Assembly: GCF_017876315.1 (NCBI RefSeq)
Contig: NZ_JAGINU010000001.1
Span: 3,844,001-3,908,000 of the forward strand
Direction of reading: 5' to 3'
Length of the DNA stretch: 64,000 nt
Source of the DNA: Pseudonocardia parietis
GTDB taxonomy: Bacteria; Actinomycetota; Actinomycetes; Mycobacteriales; Pseudonocardiaceae
The notes under the pieces were generated by a model. That model was not told where the DNA came from, made no database searches, and worked only from the letters and a program-made list of their open reading frames with translations. The position numbers and the translations under genes are program-made. Shown here piece after piece: positions 1 through 8,881 of this stretch (within the stretch, counting starts at the first letter, position 1; every line of letters begins with the position of its first letter).

Positions 1-524
1 ACTCCGACGGCTGGGTCGATCTACGACCAGCGCACGGGGCCTACGTCCACGCGCCCACACCGGCCGAGGCCGACCAGCTGCTGGCCGTGCGTGGGCTGCT
101 GGAGACCGAGTCGGCCCGTCTCGCCGCCGCGCACGTGCCGGCGGACGGCATCGAGGAGCTGCGCGACTGGTGTCGCCAGGGCACCGAGGCGCTGGAGGCC
201 GACGACGTCGCGTCCCTGGTCGCCGCGAACGCCGGGTTGCACGCGGCGGTCGCCCGGTTCTCCGGCAACACCGTGCTGTGTGATCTCGTCTCGCAGGTCG
301 ACCGCCGGGTGCGCTGGTACTTCCGGCCGGTGGCCCGCGACCGCGGTGCACAGTCCTGGCAGGAGCATGCCGAGCTGATCGAGGCGATCGCCTCGGGCGA
401 CGGTGACCGTGCGGCCGAGGTCATGCGCCGCCACACCGAGCTCACCCGGATGACCTACCTCGAGCACTCCACGGCCGATGATGCCGCGGAGGCCACCGCA
501 GAAGGTGCCCAGCGGGCCGGGTGA
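1..524 (+). CDS. FCD-domain GntR-family regulator (5' truncated by window edge)
   Basis: Only the last 173 codons are inside the window (reading frame from base 3), so the start and most of the DNA-binding winged helix are missing. The first visible residues, ending G-A-Y-V-H, look like the wing of a GntR helix-turn-helix. The rest is an all-helical FCD effector domain. The His-containing motifs typical of FCD metal/ligand sites are present: an N-A-G-L-H segment, a Q-E-H-A segment before A-I-A-S-G-D, and R-R-H-T-E near the end. FCD regulators usually repress genes for small organic acids. It converges on the MFS carrier 32 bp away. Palindromes lie in the divergent promoter beyond that carrier, so control of the acyl-CoA operon is plausible but inferred. 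Confidence 0.85.
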   Translation, partial: SDGWVDLRPAHGAYVHAPTPAEADQLLAVRGLLETESARLAAAHVPADGIEELRDWCRQGTEALEADDVASLVAANAGLHAAVARFSGNTVLCDLVSQVDRRVRWYFRPVARDRGAQSWQEHAELIEAIASGDGDRAAEVMRRHTELTRMTYLEHSTADDAAEATAEGAQRAG

Positions 525-556
525 TCCCGGCCCGCCGGGGCATCCCTGGTGGGTGA

Positions 557-1927
557 TCAGAAGGTCGGGCCGGCCTGCACGACCGAGGGCAGTGTTCGGG
601 GCAGGCCGGGCCGGCGCAGCGTCGTCGCGCCCCACGCCGCCCCCAGGGCGAGGAGGCCGGCCAGCACGAACGCGGCCGGCGCTCCCCAGGTCGCCACCGT
701 GAGCGCGCCGAGCCCGACGCCCACCACCCCACTTCCGGCCTTCGCGCTGTAGACCAGCCCGTGCACCTCCACGGCGCTGTCCTCCCCGAAGTACTCCCGC
801 GCCAGGCCGGCGAGCAGCGGGTAGAACCCGCCGCCTCCCAGACCGGCGACCACGCAGGCCGCGGCCAGGATGCCGGTCGAGCCGGTGCCCACGGCCACGG
901 CGAGCAGCAGCTGTCCGGCCGCCAGGACGCCGAGGACCAGGCCCAGTGCCTGGGAGCGCCCGATCCGTTCCGAGGCGCCGACGGCCATCGCCCGGCTGGC
1001 ACCGTTCATCCCGACCAGCAGGCCGGCCGCGAGCGCGACCAGTGCCGACCCCGCACCCAGGCCTGCGGCCAGCACGACCAGGAACGCGGCGTCGAACAGC
1101 GACACCGCCCCCGCGCCGAGCAGGACCAGCGCCATCGTCGGCAGCGCCCGGGTGTGCAGTGCCTGCTCGGGGGAGAACTCGCGGACCGCGGGCGGGTTGT
1201 GGCGACGGCTGCGGTTCGACTCGGACCCGAGCGACCAGTGCCGGGGGTCGACCGCTTCGGGCCACCACCGCTGCGGGGGGTCGACGAACAGCAGCCCCCC
1301 GATCGCGATCAGCAGGAAGCCCACGACCGCGGCGATGGTCAGCACCGGCTGCAGTGAGGACGCGTCGAGCGCGACGACCGAGGCCACCACGACCGGCACC
1401 GACCCGTAGGCGAACGCGCCGGTCACGATGCCGACCGCGGAGGCGCTGCGCTCCGGGTACCACTTGGCCACGGTCGAGGTGCACACCGCGTACACCAGGC
1501 CGGCGCCGATCCCGCCGACGACCGAGTAGCCGACCAGCACGCCGAGGGTGCTCGGCACGTACGCGAGGGTCAGCAGGCCGGCCTCGCAGAGGACCGCCCC
1601 CGCCAGCATCAGCATCTTGGGCCCCACCCAGCCATGCTGGCGCAGGTAGGCGATCGGGAACCCGACGCCGGCCTGGAACACCGTCCACACGGCGAGCGGC
1701 AGGAAGGCCTCGGCCAGGGTCCAGTCGTTGCGCGCCATCAGGGCGGGCACCGCGGCCCCGTACCCGTACTGCAGCACGCCGATGGCGGCCATCGCGAGGC
1801 CCGCCTGCCACAGGATCGACGCCCGCGGCCAGCCGGTCAGCAGCGCCCGGGCGTCTTCCCCCACCCGGTACCGGCGCCCCCGCCAGTCCCGGACCTCCCG
1901 GATCTCCTCGGATCGTTGCTCTCTCAT
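557..1927 (-). CDS. MFS transporter, OFA (oxalate/formate antiporter-like) family
   Basis: A 456-residue integral membrane protein with about 12 hydrophobic segments in two blocks, separated by a charged loop around residues 210-250. The C-terminal half carries a R-E-Y-F-G...V-H-G-L-V-Y-S-A-K stretch, matching the R-E-x-F-G...Y-G-L-x-Y-T-A-K signature of OFA carriers. OFA carriers exchange small mono- and dicarboxylates across the cytoplasmic membrane. I chose the ATG at 1927 because GGAGG lies 6 bases upstream; an upstream in-frame extension has no such site. The gene is divergent from the CoA-lyase operon, so it probably imports that pathway's substrate, such as oxalate, a 2-hydroxy acid or a related anion. 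Substrate assignment is inference. Confidence 0.85.
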   Translation of the reverse strand: MREQRSEEIREVRDWRGRRYRVGEDARALLTGWPRASILWQAGLAMAAIGVLQYGYGAAVPALMARNDWTLAEAFLPLAVWTVFQAGVGFPIAYLRQHGWVGPKMLMLAGAVLCEAGLLTLAYVPSTLGVLVGYSVVGGIGAGLVYAVCTSTVAKWYPERSASAVGIVTGAFAYGSVPVVVASVVALDASSLQPVLTIAAVVGFLLIAIGGLLFVDPPQRWWPEAVDPRHWSLGSESNRSRRHNPPAVREFSPEQALHTRALPTMALVLLGAGAVSLFDAAFLVVLAAGLGAGSALVALAAGLLVGMNGASRAMAVGASERIGRSQALGLVLGVLAAGQLLLAVAVGTGSTGILAAACVVAGLGGGGFYPLLAGLAREYFGEDSAVEVHGLVYSAKAGSGVVGVGLGALTVATWGAPAAFVLAGLLALGAAWGATTLRRPGLPRTLPSVVQAGPTF

Positions 1928-1938
1928 GATGATCCTCC

Positions 1939-2024
1939 CATACTGTATACGGCACCGGGACGGCAGTCTGGACAAGCAATCGTCCGCGTAGTAAGAAGTG
2001 AGCCCATACGGTATGCAGTATGGG
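1939..2024. promoter_or_regulatory. Divergent promoter with two GTAT-type palindromes
   Basis: The 172-bp spacer between the carrier and the CoA-lyase gene holds CATACTGTATAC (1939-1950) and the longer CCCATAC-G-GTATGCA-GTATGGG (2003-2024). The second site has perfect 7-bp outer arms plus an inner CATAC-G-GTATG palindrome. Two sites built on the same ATAC/GTAT half-site, one near each start, look like operators for one regulator. The FCD/GntR protein at the window start is the obvious candidate. No binding data; inferred from symmetry and position. Confidence 0.55.
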
Positions 2025-2099
2025 TTCGGCGGGCAACTCGCCCCGGTTTTCCCGGCATATCGGGTATCTGCGCAATCGACGACGAGGAGATGACCTCCC

Positions 2100-3818
2100 A
2101 TGACCCAGACAGTCCGGGGCAATGCCGTCCAGCAGGACGCCACCGGCTCGGTGGTCGACCGGCCGACCATCTCCGGCGGCCACCTGGTGGCCAAGGCGCT
2201 ACGGGCAGAGGGGGTCGACACGATCTTCACCCTGTGCGGCGGCCACATCATCGACATCTACGACGGTTGCGTGGACGAGGGCATCTCGGTCATCGACGTA
2301 CGCCATGAGCAGGTGGCCGCCCACGCAGCGGACGGATACGCCCGGATCACCGGCACCCCCGGGTGCGCCGTGGTGACCGCGGGGCCCGGTACCAGCGACG
2401 CGGTGACCGGCGTGGCGAACGCGCTGCGCGCCGAGAGCCCGATGCTGCTGATCGGCGGGCAGGGGGCCCTGTCCCAGCACAAGATGGGGTCGCTGCAGGA
2501 CCTCCCGCACGTCGACATGATGGCGCCGATCACGAAGTTCTCGGCCACCGTGCCGAGCACCGCGCGCGCCGCCGACCTGGTGTCGATGGCGTTCCGGGAG
2601 TGCTACGCGGGCGCCCCGGGGCCGTCGTTCCTGGAGATCCCGCGCGACGTGCTCGACGCCAGCGTCCCGCTCGAGCAGGCCCGGCTGCCGGAGGCGGGCC
2701 ACTACCGCGCCTCGCGCAGCGCGCTCGGCGACCCGGCGGCGATCGAGAAGCTCGCCGAGCTCGTCTCACGCGCCGAGAAGCCGTGCGTGCTGCTGGGCAG
2801 CCAGGTGTGGACGTGCCGGGCCACCGACGCCGCGATCGAGTTCGTCCGCGAGCTCGGCGTGCCCGCGTTCATGAACGGCGCGGGCCGCGGCACACTGCCC
2901 CCGAACGACCCGATGCACTTCCAGCTCGCCCGCCGGCACGCGTTCACCGAGGCCGACCTCATCATCGTCGTCGGCACGCCGTTCGACTTCCGGATGGGCT
3001 ACGGCAAGCGGCTGTCCCCGACCGCGAAGGTCGTCCAGATCGACCTGGACTACCGCACCGTCGGCAAGAACCGCGACATCGACCTCGGCATCGTCGGCGA
3101 TGCGGGCACCGTGCTGTCCGCGGTCACCGCGGCGAGCGCGGGCTCGATCCGCCGCGACCGGCGCTCCTGGATCCAGGAACTGCGTGCCGTCGAGGACACG
3201 GCCTACCAGAAGCGGCTGCCCCGCCAGCACTCCGCGAGCTCCCCGATCGACCCGTACCGGCTGGTGCACGAGATCAACGAGTTCCTCACCGAGGACTCGA
3301 TCTACATCGGGGACGGCGGCGACATCGTCACGTTCTCCGGGCAGGTGGTCCAGCCCAAGTCGCCCGGGCACTGGATGGACCCGGGCCCGCTGGGCACGCT
3401 CGGCGTCGGCGTCCCGTTCGTCCTCGCGGCCAAGCACGCCCGCCCGGACAAGGAGGTCGTCGCTCTGTTCGGTGACGGCGCCTTCAGCCTCACCGGCTGG
3501 GACTTCGAGACGCTGGTGCGCTACAACCTGCCGTTCGTCGGGATCGTCGGGAACAACTCCTCGATGAACCAGATCCGCTACGGGCAGGCCCAGAAGTACG
3601 GCGAGGACCGCGCCCGGGTCGGCAACACCCTCGGCGACGTGCCCTACGACCAGTTCGCCCGGATGCTCGGCGGCCACGGCGAGGAGGTCCGCGACCCCGC
3701 CGACATCGCGCCGGCGCTGCAGCGCGCCCGGGAGTCCGGCAAGCCCTCGTTGATCAATGTCTGGGTCGATCCGGACGTCTACGCCCCCGGAACCATGAAC
3801 CAGACGATGTACAAGTGA
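2100..3818 (+). CDS. ThDP-dependent 2-hydroxyacyl-CoA lyase / oxalyl-CoA decarboxylase family enzyme
   Basis: A 572-residue thiamine-diphosphate enzyme, the usual length for oxalyl-CoA decarboxylase or 2-hydroxyacyl-CoA lyase. The cofactor glutamate is E70 in R-H-E-Q. The ThDP-binding motif runs from G-D-G at 458-460 to N-N at 485-486. The M-G-S-L-Q-D-L-P-H-V-D segment and the C-terminal Y-A-P-G-T-x-N-Q-T-M-Y-K tail are, from memory, typical of actinobacterial 2-hydroxyacyl-CoA lyases, which split 2-hydroxyacyl-CoA into a ketone or aldehyde plus formyl-CoA. Oxalyl-CoA decarboxylases give formyl-CoA and CO2. Both fit the formyl-CoA transferase next door. The ATG at 2100 follows GAGGAG. First gene of a three-gene operon. 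The family is secure; lyase versus decarboxylase is not resolved. Confidence 0.85.
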   Translation: MTQTVRGNAVQQDATGSVVDRPTISGGHLVAKALRAEGVDTIFTLCGGHIIDIYDGCVDEGISVIDVRHEQVAAHAADGYARITGTPGCAVVTAGPGTSDAVTGVANALRAESPMLLIGGQGALSQHKMGSLQDLPHVDMMAPITKFSATVPSTARAADLVSMAFRECYAGAPGPSFLEIPRDVLDASVPLEQARLPEAGHYRASRSALGDPAAIEKLAELVSRAEKPCVLLGSQVWTCRATDAAIEFVRELGVPAFMNGAGRGTLPPNDPMHFQLARRHAFTEADLIIVVGTPFDFRMGYGKRLSPTAKVVQIDLDYRTVGKNRDIDLGIVGDAGTVLSAVTAASAGSIRRDRRSWIQELRAVEDTAYQKRLPRQHSASSPIDPYRLVHEINEFLTEDSIYIGDGGDIVTFSGQVVQPKSPGHWMDPGPLGTLGVGVPFVLAAKHARPDKEVVALFGDGAFSLTGWDFETLVRYNLPFVGIVGNNSSMNQIRYGQAQKYGEDRARVGNTLGDVPYDQFARMLGGHGEEVRDPADIAPALQRARESGKPSLINVWVDPDVYAPGTMNQTMYK

Positions 3819-3879
3819 CCGCCCGCGGACACGTGATCGCCGGCGGCCCGGTGATCGCCAGTGGCAAGGAGGCCAGGGG

Positions 3880-5109
3880 ATGAGTAACGCACTGGAAGGT
3901 ATCCGGGTCCTCGACATGACCCACGTCCAGTCCGGACCGTCGGCGACCCAGGTGCTCGCCTGGCTCGGCGCGGACGTGGTCAAGGTCGAGGCCCCCACCG
4001 GGGACATCACACGCACCCAGCTGCGCGACCTGCCGGACGCGGACAGCCTCTACTTCACGATGCTGAACTGCAACAAGCGCAGCGTCACCCTGAACATGAA
4101 GAGCGAGCGCGGCAAGGAGATCTTCACCGAGCTCGTGAAGTCCTCCGACGTGATGGTGGAGAACTTCGGCCCCGGCGCGGTGGACCGGATGGGGTTCACC
4201 TGGGACCGGCTGCAGGAGCTCAACCCGCGGCTGATCTACGCCTCGATCAAGGGGTTCGGTGAGGGCCCCTACACCCACTTCAAGGCCTACGAGGTGGTCG
4301 CCCAGGCGATGGGCGGATCGATGAGCACCACCGGGTTCGCCGACGGGCCCCCGATGGCCACCGGCGCCCAGATCGGTGACTCCGGCACGGGTATCCACGC
4401 CGTGGCCGGCATCCTGGCCGCCCTGGTGCAGCGCAACAGCACCGGGCGCGGCCAGCGGGTGACGGTCGCGATGCAGCACGCGGTGCTCAACCTGTGCCGG
4501 GTCAAGCTGCGCGACCAGCAGCGCCTGGCCCACGGCCCGCTGGCCGAGTACCCGAACGACGAGTTCGGCGACGAGGTGCCCCGCTCGGGCAACGCCTCGG
4601 GCGGCGGGCAGCCGGGCTGGGCGGTCCGGTGCAAGCCGGGCGGTCCCAACGACTGGGTCTACGTGATCGTCCAGCCCACCGGCTGGGAGCCGATCAGCAA
4701 GCTGATCGGCCGCCCGGAGCTGGCCGACGACCCGGAATGGTCCACCCCGAAGGCGCGTCTGTCCAAGCTGGACAAGATGTTCCAGATGATCGAGGAGTGG
4801 ACGAGCCAGCACGACAAGTGGGAGGTGCTGGCCGAGCTGAACAGCCACAACGTCCCGTGCGGCCCGATCCTCTCGACCAAGGAGATCATCGAGGACGCCT
4901 CGCTGGCGGACAACAACATGATCGTGACGGTGGACCATCCGCAGCGCGGCTCGTTCCAGACCGTCGGATGCCCGATCAAGCTCTCCGAGTCCCCGGTGAA
5001 GGTCGAGACCTCGCCGCTGCTCGGTGAGCACAACGAGGACGTCTACCTGCGTGAACTGGGTGTCGAGGCCGACGAGTACGCCCAGCTCAAGTCGAACGGA
5101 GTGATCTGA
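3880..5109 (+). CDS. frc: Formyl-CoA transferase (CoA-transferase family III)
   Basis: A 409-residue CaiB/BaiF family CoA-transferase. It matches formyl-CoA:oxalate CoA-transferase closely. The catalytic aspartate is D167 in G-D-S-G-T-G, followed by T-G-R-G-Q-R-V-T-V. The nearly invariant V-L-N-L-C-R-V-K-L-R-D-Q block and the flexible glycine loop G-G-G-Q-P-G-W are all present, and the C terminus ends in the usual P-L-L-G-E-H region. The enzyme moves CoA from formyl-CoA to an acid (oxalate in the classical case), releasing formate. It lies 61 bp after the ThDP enzyme with AGGAGG before its ATG, and ends 2 bases before the next gene. With the upstream enzyme it would form a closed CoA cycle: the product formyl-CoA activates the next substrate molecule. 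Confidence 0.92.
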   Translation: MSNALEGIRVLDMTHVQSGPSATQVLAWLGADVVKVEAPTGDITRTQLRDLPDADSLYFTMLNCNKRSVTLNMKSERGKEIFTELVKSSDVMVENFGPGAVDRMGFTWDRLQELNPRLIYASIKGFGEGPYTHFKAYEVVAQAMGGSMSTTGFADGPPMATGAQIGDSGTGIHAVAGILAALVQRNSTGRGQRVTVAMQHAVLNLCRVKLRDQQRLAHGPLAEYPNDEFGDEVPRSGNASGGGQPGWAVRCKPGGPNDWVYVIVQPTGWEPISKLIGRPELADDPEWSTPKARLSKLDKMFQMIEEWTSQHDKWEVLAELNSHNVPCGPILSTKEIIEDASLADNNMIVTVDHPQRGSFQTVGCPIKLSESPVKVETSPLLGEHNEDVYLRELGVEADEYAQLKSNGVI

Positions 5110-5111
5110 GC

Positions 5112-7241
5112 ATGAGCTATGACATCCAGACCGTTCGCGAGGTCCTCGACAAGGTCCGCGCGGAGGACCGCGACTCACTGACCGCGCCCGAGGGCAAGAT
5201 CGTGTGTCAGGCCTACGGCATCACCACGCCGGGGGAGGGTCTCGCCGGTTCCGCGGACGAGGCGGTCCGGCTGGCCGCGGAGATCGGCGGGGCGGTGGTT
5301 ATGAAGATCGTCTCCCCGGACATCCTGCACAAGACCGAGGCCGGCGGGGTCCTCGTCGACGTGCGCGGTGACGACGCGGTGCGCCGCGCCTACACCGAGA
5401 TCGTCGACAACGCCCGTGCCTACTCCGCGGACGCCGTGATCGACGGCGTGCAGGTCCAGGAAATGCTCTCCGGCGGCCACGAAGTGATCATCGGCGCGAC
5501 CACCGACCCGACGTTCGGCAAGGTCGTCGTCTTCGGTCTCGGCGGGGTGCTCGTCGAGGTGCTCAAGGACGTGACGTTCCGGCTCGCGCCGATCGACGAC
5601 GCGACGGCGGGCACGATGCTCAACGACATCGCGGCGGCCGAGGTCCTGCGCGGAGCCCGTGGTGCCGAACCGGTGGACGCGAGCGCACTGGCCGGTATGC
5701 TGCGCCGGGTCTCCGACCTGATCACCGACTTCCCCGAGATCCGGGAGCTGGACCTCAACCCGGTCTTCGCCCGTCCCGACGGCGCCTCGGCCGCGGACGT
5801 GCGGATCCTGCTGGAGACCGAGACGGTCCCCGAGCCGGTGCGCTACACCGACGAGGAGATCCTCGCGACGATGACCCGGATGATGCAGCCGCGCTCGGTC
5901 GCGGTCATCGGGGCGTCCGCCGAGGAGGGCAAGATCGGCAACTCGGTGATGAAGAACCTGGTCAACGGGGGCTTCGCCGGCGACATCTACCCGATCAATC
6001 CCAAGGCCGACGAGATCCTCGGCCGGAAGGCCTACTCCAGCGTCTCCGAGATCCCCGGCGAGGTCGACGTCGCGGTCTTCGCGGTCCCGGCCAAGTTCGT
6101 CATCGGGGCCGTGGCCGAGGTGGGCGACAAGGGCATCCCGGCCGCGGTGCTCATCCCGTCGGGCTTCGCCGAGACCGGCAACGTCGATCTGCAACAGGAG
6201 CTCGTCGACACCGCCCGCGCACACGGGGTGCGGCTGCTCGGGCCCAACATCTACGGCTACTACTCCACGCACCACGATCTCTGCGCCACCTTCTGCACCC
6301 CCTACGACGTCAAGGGTGGTGTCGCGCTGACCTCGCAGAGCGGGGGCATCGGGATGGCCATCCTGGGCTTCGCACGGACGTCGAAGATGGGTGTGTCGGC
6401 GATCGTGGGGCTGGGCAACAAGTCCGACATCGACGAGGACGACCTGCTCACCTACTTCGAGAAGGACGACAACACCACCTGCATCGCGATGCACCTCGAG
6501 GACCTCAAGGACGGGCGGGCCTTCGTGGAGACCGCCCGCCGGGTGACCGCGACGAAGCCGGTGGTGGTCCTCAAGGCCGGGCGCACCGAGCAGGGTGCCA
6601 AGGCCGCCGGCTCGCACACCGGCGCGCTGGCCGGCGACGACAAGGTCTACGACGACATCCTGCGCCAGGCGGGTGTCGTCCGGGCGCCCGGGCTGAACGA
6701 GATGCTCGAGTACTCTCGTGGCCTGCCGGTGCTGCCCACCCCGAAGGGCGAGAACGTCGTGATCATCACCGGGGCCGGCGGGTCCGGGGTGCTGCTCTCC
6801 GACGCGTGCGTGGACAACGGCCTGAGCCTGATGGAGATCCCGCCCGACCTCGACGAGTCGTTCCGGGCGTTCATCCCGCCCTTCGGCGCGGCCGGGAACC
6901 CGATCGACATCACCGGTGGTGAGCCGCCGAGCACCTACGAGGCGACGATCCGGCTCGGACTGGAGGATCCCCGGATCCACGCCCTGATCCTGGGCTACTG
7001 GCACACCATCGTCACCCCGCCGATGGTGTTCGCGGAGCTGACCGCACGGGTCGTGGCCGAGGCCCGCGCCAAGGGCATCGACAAGCCCGTGGTGGCCTCG
7101 CTCGCCGGCGACGTCGAGGTGGAGGAGGCCAGCGACCACCTCTACCAGCACGGGATCGTCGCCTACCCGTACACGACCGAGAAGCCGGTCGCCGTACTCG
7201 GGGCCAAGTACCGCTGGGCCCGCGCTGCGGGCCTGGTCTGA
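5112..7241 (+). CDS. ADP-forming acyl-CoA synthetase (NDP-forming, ATP-grasp plus CoA-ligase)
   Basis: A 709-residue single-chain acyl-CoA synthetase of the acetate--CoA ligase (ADP-forming) family. The ATP-grasp (beta-like) domain comes first, about residues 1-235. The CoA-binding Rossmann domain starts near R-S-V-A-V-I-G-A-S, about residue 258, and the ligase domain has S-Q-S-G-G-I. The phospho-histidine is H502 in G-S-H-T-G-A-L. This beta-before-alpha order differs from enzymes in which alpha comes first. The reaction is acid + CoA + ATP to acyl-CoA + ADP + phosphate, or the reverse, conserving energy. Start ATG 5112 lies 2 bases after the formyl-CoA transferase stop, so the two are cotranscribed. 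A likely role is priming the CoA cycle or recovering ATP from formyl-CoA; this is inference. Confidence 0.85.
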   Translation: MSYDIQTVREVLDKVRAEDRDSLTAPEGKIVCQAYGITTPGEGLAGSADEAVRLAAEIGGAVVMKIVSPDILHKTEAGGVLVDVRGDDAVRRAYTEIVDNARAYSADAVIDGVQVQEMLSGGHEVIIGATTDPTFGKVVVFGLGGVLVEVLKDVTFRLAPIDDATAGTMLNDIAAAEVLRGARGAEPVDASALAGMLRRVSDLITDFPEIRELDLNPVFARPDGASAADVRILLETETVPEPVRYTDEEILATMTRMMQPRSVAVIGASAEEGKIGNSVMKNLVNGGFAGDIYPINPKADEILGRKAYSSVSEIPGEVDVAVFAVPAKFVIGAVAEVGDKGIPAAVLIPSGFAETGNVDLQQELVDTARAHGVRLLGPNIYGYYSTHHDLCATFCTPYDVKGGVALTSQSGGIGMAILGFARTSKMGVSAIVGLGNKSDIDEDDLLTYFEKDDNTTCIAMHLEDLKDGRAFVETARRVTATKPVVVLKAGRTEQGAKAAGSHTGALAGDDKVYDDILRQAGVVRAPGLNEMLEYSRGLPVLPTPKGENVVIITGAGGSGVLLSDACVDNGLSLMEIPPDLDESFRAFIPPFGAAGNPIDITGGEPPSTYEATIRLGLEDPRIHALILGYWHTIVTPPMVFAELTARVVAEARAKGIDKPVVASLAGDVEVEEASDHLYQHGIVAYPYTTEKPVAVLGAKYRWARAAGLV

Positions 7242-7260
7242 CCGTCCCACCACCTCCGCG

Positions 7261-7301
7261 CCCGTGAGCGGTGGGCGGGACCCCCGCCCACCGCTCGCGG
7301 G
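7261..7301 (+). terminator. Strong hairpin after the acyl-CoA synthetase
   Basis: Inverted repeat with arms GAGCGGTGGGCGGG (7266-7279) and its complement at 7283-7296, 3-nt loop. The stem is extended by CCCG/CGGG at 7261-7264 and 7298-7301 across a T-G wobble, about 19 bp in all. No T-run follows, as is usual for actinobacterial terminators. It lies 20 bp after the operon's last stop and so probably ends that transcript before the Nramp-like gene. Confidence 0.7.
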
Positions 7302-7372
7302 ACGCACGGCATGAAGAGAGGAGCGACGACCGGAAGGCCGCACGTCGACCGATGCCCCATCCAGGAGAGTCA

Positions 7373-8881
7373 ATGACGACTTCCAAAGACCCCGAGGCCG
7401 AGTTCCCGGATAACGCCGCGCAGGCCGTGCCCGACACCGACACACGGGTGTGGCACGCGGGTGGCCTGGAGCCGATGCCGATTCGCAAGCTCCCGCAAGC
7501 CCCGCCCTCGGTGCACATCCTGGGCCCGACGGTATTCCTCGTCGCGCTCGGTGTGGGCATGGGCGAGGCCTACATGTGGCCGCGGCTGGTCCTGCTCTTC
7601 GGGCCGGAGATCCGCTGGCTGTTCCTGATCGGCGTGACCCTGCAGGCGATCGTCCTGCTGGAGATGTCGCGCTACGCCATGGCGACCGGGGAGAGCATCT
7701 TCATGGGTGCCGCCCGGGTGTTCAAACCCTTGATGTGGTTCTTCTTCGTCGCCGCGATCCTGATCTATATCTGGCCCGGCCACCTCTCGGCGGGCGCACT
7801 CGCGTTCGAAAGTCTCACCGGTGTCCCGTGGCAGATCACCGGTGTGGCAGGGATGTTGCTGGTGGGGCTGGTATTCAGCCTCGCCAAAGTCATCTATCCG
7901 TTACTGGAGGCCCTGCTGGGCCTCCTGATCGGTGTCCTCGTCGTGGGCACGTCGGTGATCGCCTCGCTGGTGGGCACCTGGGCGGACCTGTCCACCACCG
8001 TGTCCGGCATGTTCGCCTTCGGGTACCTGCCCGCCGAGGCACTGTCGCCGGCCTGGTTCCCGGTGATCGTCGGCTCGATCGCCTTCGCCGGCCCGTCCGG
8101 CATGCAGCAGATGTGGAACACCCTGCAGCTGCGTGACAAGGGTGCCGGCATGGGCGCGCACATTCCGAAGATCCGCGGGCTGCGGCACGCGGGCGAGGAA
8201 GAGGCGATGCCCTCGCGCGGGTTCATGTTCGACACCGACGACCCGGAGGAGATGAAGAAGTGGAAGGGCTGGCGGCGCTGGATCACCTTCGACGCCATCC
8301 TGCTCTTCTGGGGCATCACCATGCTGGTGACGATCTCGTTCACCATCCTGGCCCAGGCCGCCGCGCGGACCAGCCCGGACGTGGTGAACCTGCTCCGGGA
8401 CGGCGAGCGGGAAGCGGCCCTGAACGCGATGTCCGACTCGTTCTCCGCGGCCGGTTCGCCGGCCCTGGGCGGCGTGTTCCTCGGGTTCATCGCGCTGATC
8501 GGGCTCAACGCGACGCTCGGCCTGTTCGACTCGTTCTCCCGTGGACAGGCCGACATGGCCTACTACTTCATCCCCGGGGCGAAGCGCTTCAAGATCTCGC
8601 ACCTGTACGCGTTCTTCCTCTGGGGCGTGATCCTGTTCGGCATCATCATCCTGCTGTTCGGCCCGGCCGACGGCCCCGCCGGCATCCTGGACACGTTGGC
8701 GTTCCTGTCCACGTTCGCGATGGGTGCCTACTGCGTGGTCCTGCTGCTGGTGAACAACCGGATGCTGCCCAAGCCGATCCGGCCGAAGCTGTGGAGCAAC
8801 GTGGTCATCGGCTTCGGTGCCGTGTTCTACCTGGGCATGCTGTTCTACAGCCTGATCAGGTTCGGGGTGGTGGTGAGCTGA
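7373..8881 (+). CDS. Nramp-like transporter (APC-fold, divergent)
   Basis: A 502-residue membrane protein with about 11 hydrophobic helices. The first helix carries G-V-G-M-G-E-A-Y-M-W-P, followed by a G-E-S-I-F segment, the layout seen in divergent Nramp-related proteins. The D-P-G-N motif of helix 1 and the M-P-H motif of helix 6 that bind metal in true Nramps are not seen; the helix-6 region reads F-A-G-P-S-G-M-Q-Q-M-W. Divalent metal transport should therefore not be assumed. A long charged cytoplasmic loop lies around residues 255-300. ATG 7373 follows AGGAG. The stop overlaps the next start (TGATG), so the two genes are coupled. Cargo unknown; it sits behind the acyl-CoA operon but after a terminator. 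Confidence 0.7.
   Translation: MTTSKDPEAEFPDNAAQAVPDTDTRVWHAGGLEPMPIRKLPQAPPSVHILGPTVFLVALGVGMGEAYMWPRLVLLFGPEIRWLFLIGVTLQAIVLLEMSRYAMATGESIFMGAARVFKPLMWFFFVAAILIYIWPGHLSAGALAFESLTGVPWQITGVAGMLLVGLVFSLAKVIYPLLEALLGLLIGVLVVGTSVIASLVGTWADLSTTVSGMFAFGYLPAEALSPAWFPVIVGSIAFAGPSGMQQMWNTLQLRDKGAGMGAHIPKIRGLRHAGEEEAMPSRGFMFDTDDPEEMKKWKGWRRWITFDAILLFWGITMLVTISFTILAQAAARTSPDVVNLLRDGEREAALNAMSDSFSAAGSPALGGVFLGFIALIGLNATLGLFDSFSRGQADMAYYFIPGAKRFKISHLYAFFLWGVILFGIIILLFGPADGPAGILDTLAFLSTFAMGAYCVVLLLVNNRMLPKPIRPKLWSNVVIGFGAVFYLGMLFYSLIRFGVVVS

Noticed and set aside
21..2183. Long open frame on the minus strand across the regulator and carrier
   Set aside because: Arg/Gly/Ala-rich low-complexity translation with no motifs; it lies over recognisable genes in other frames, a normal effect of very high GC.
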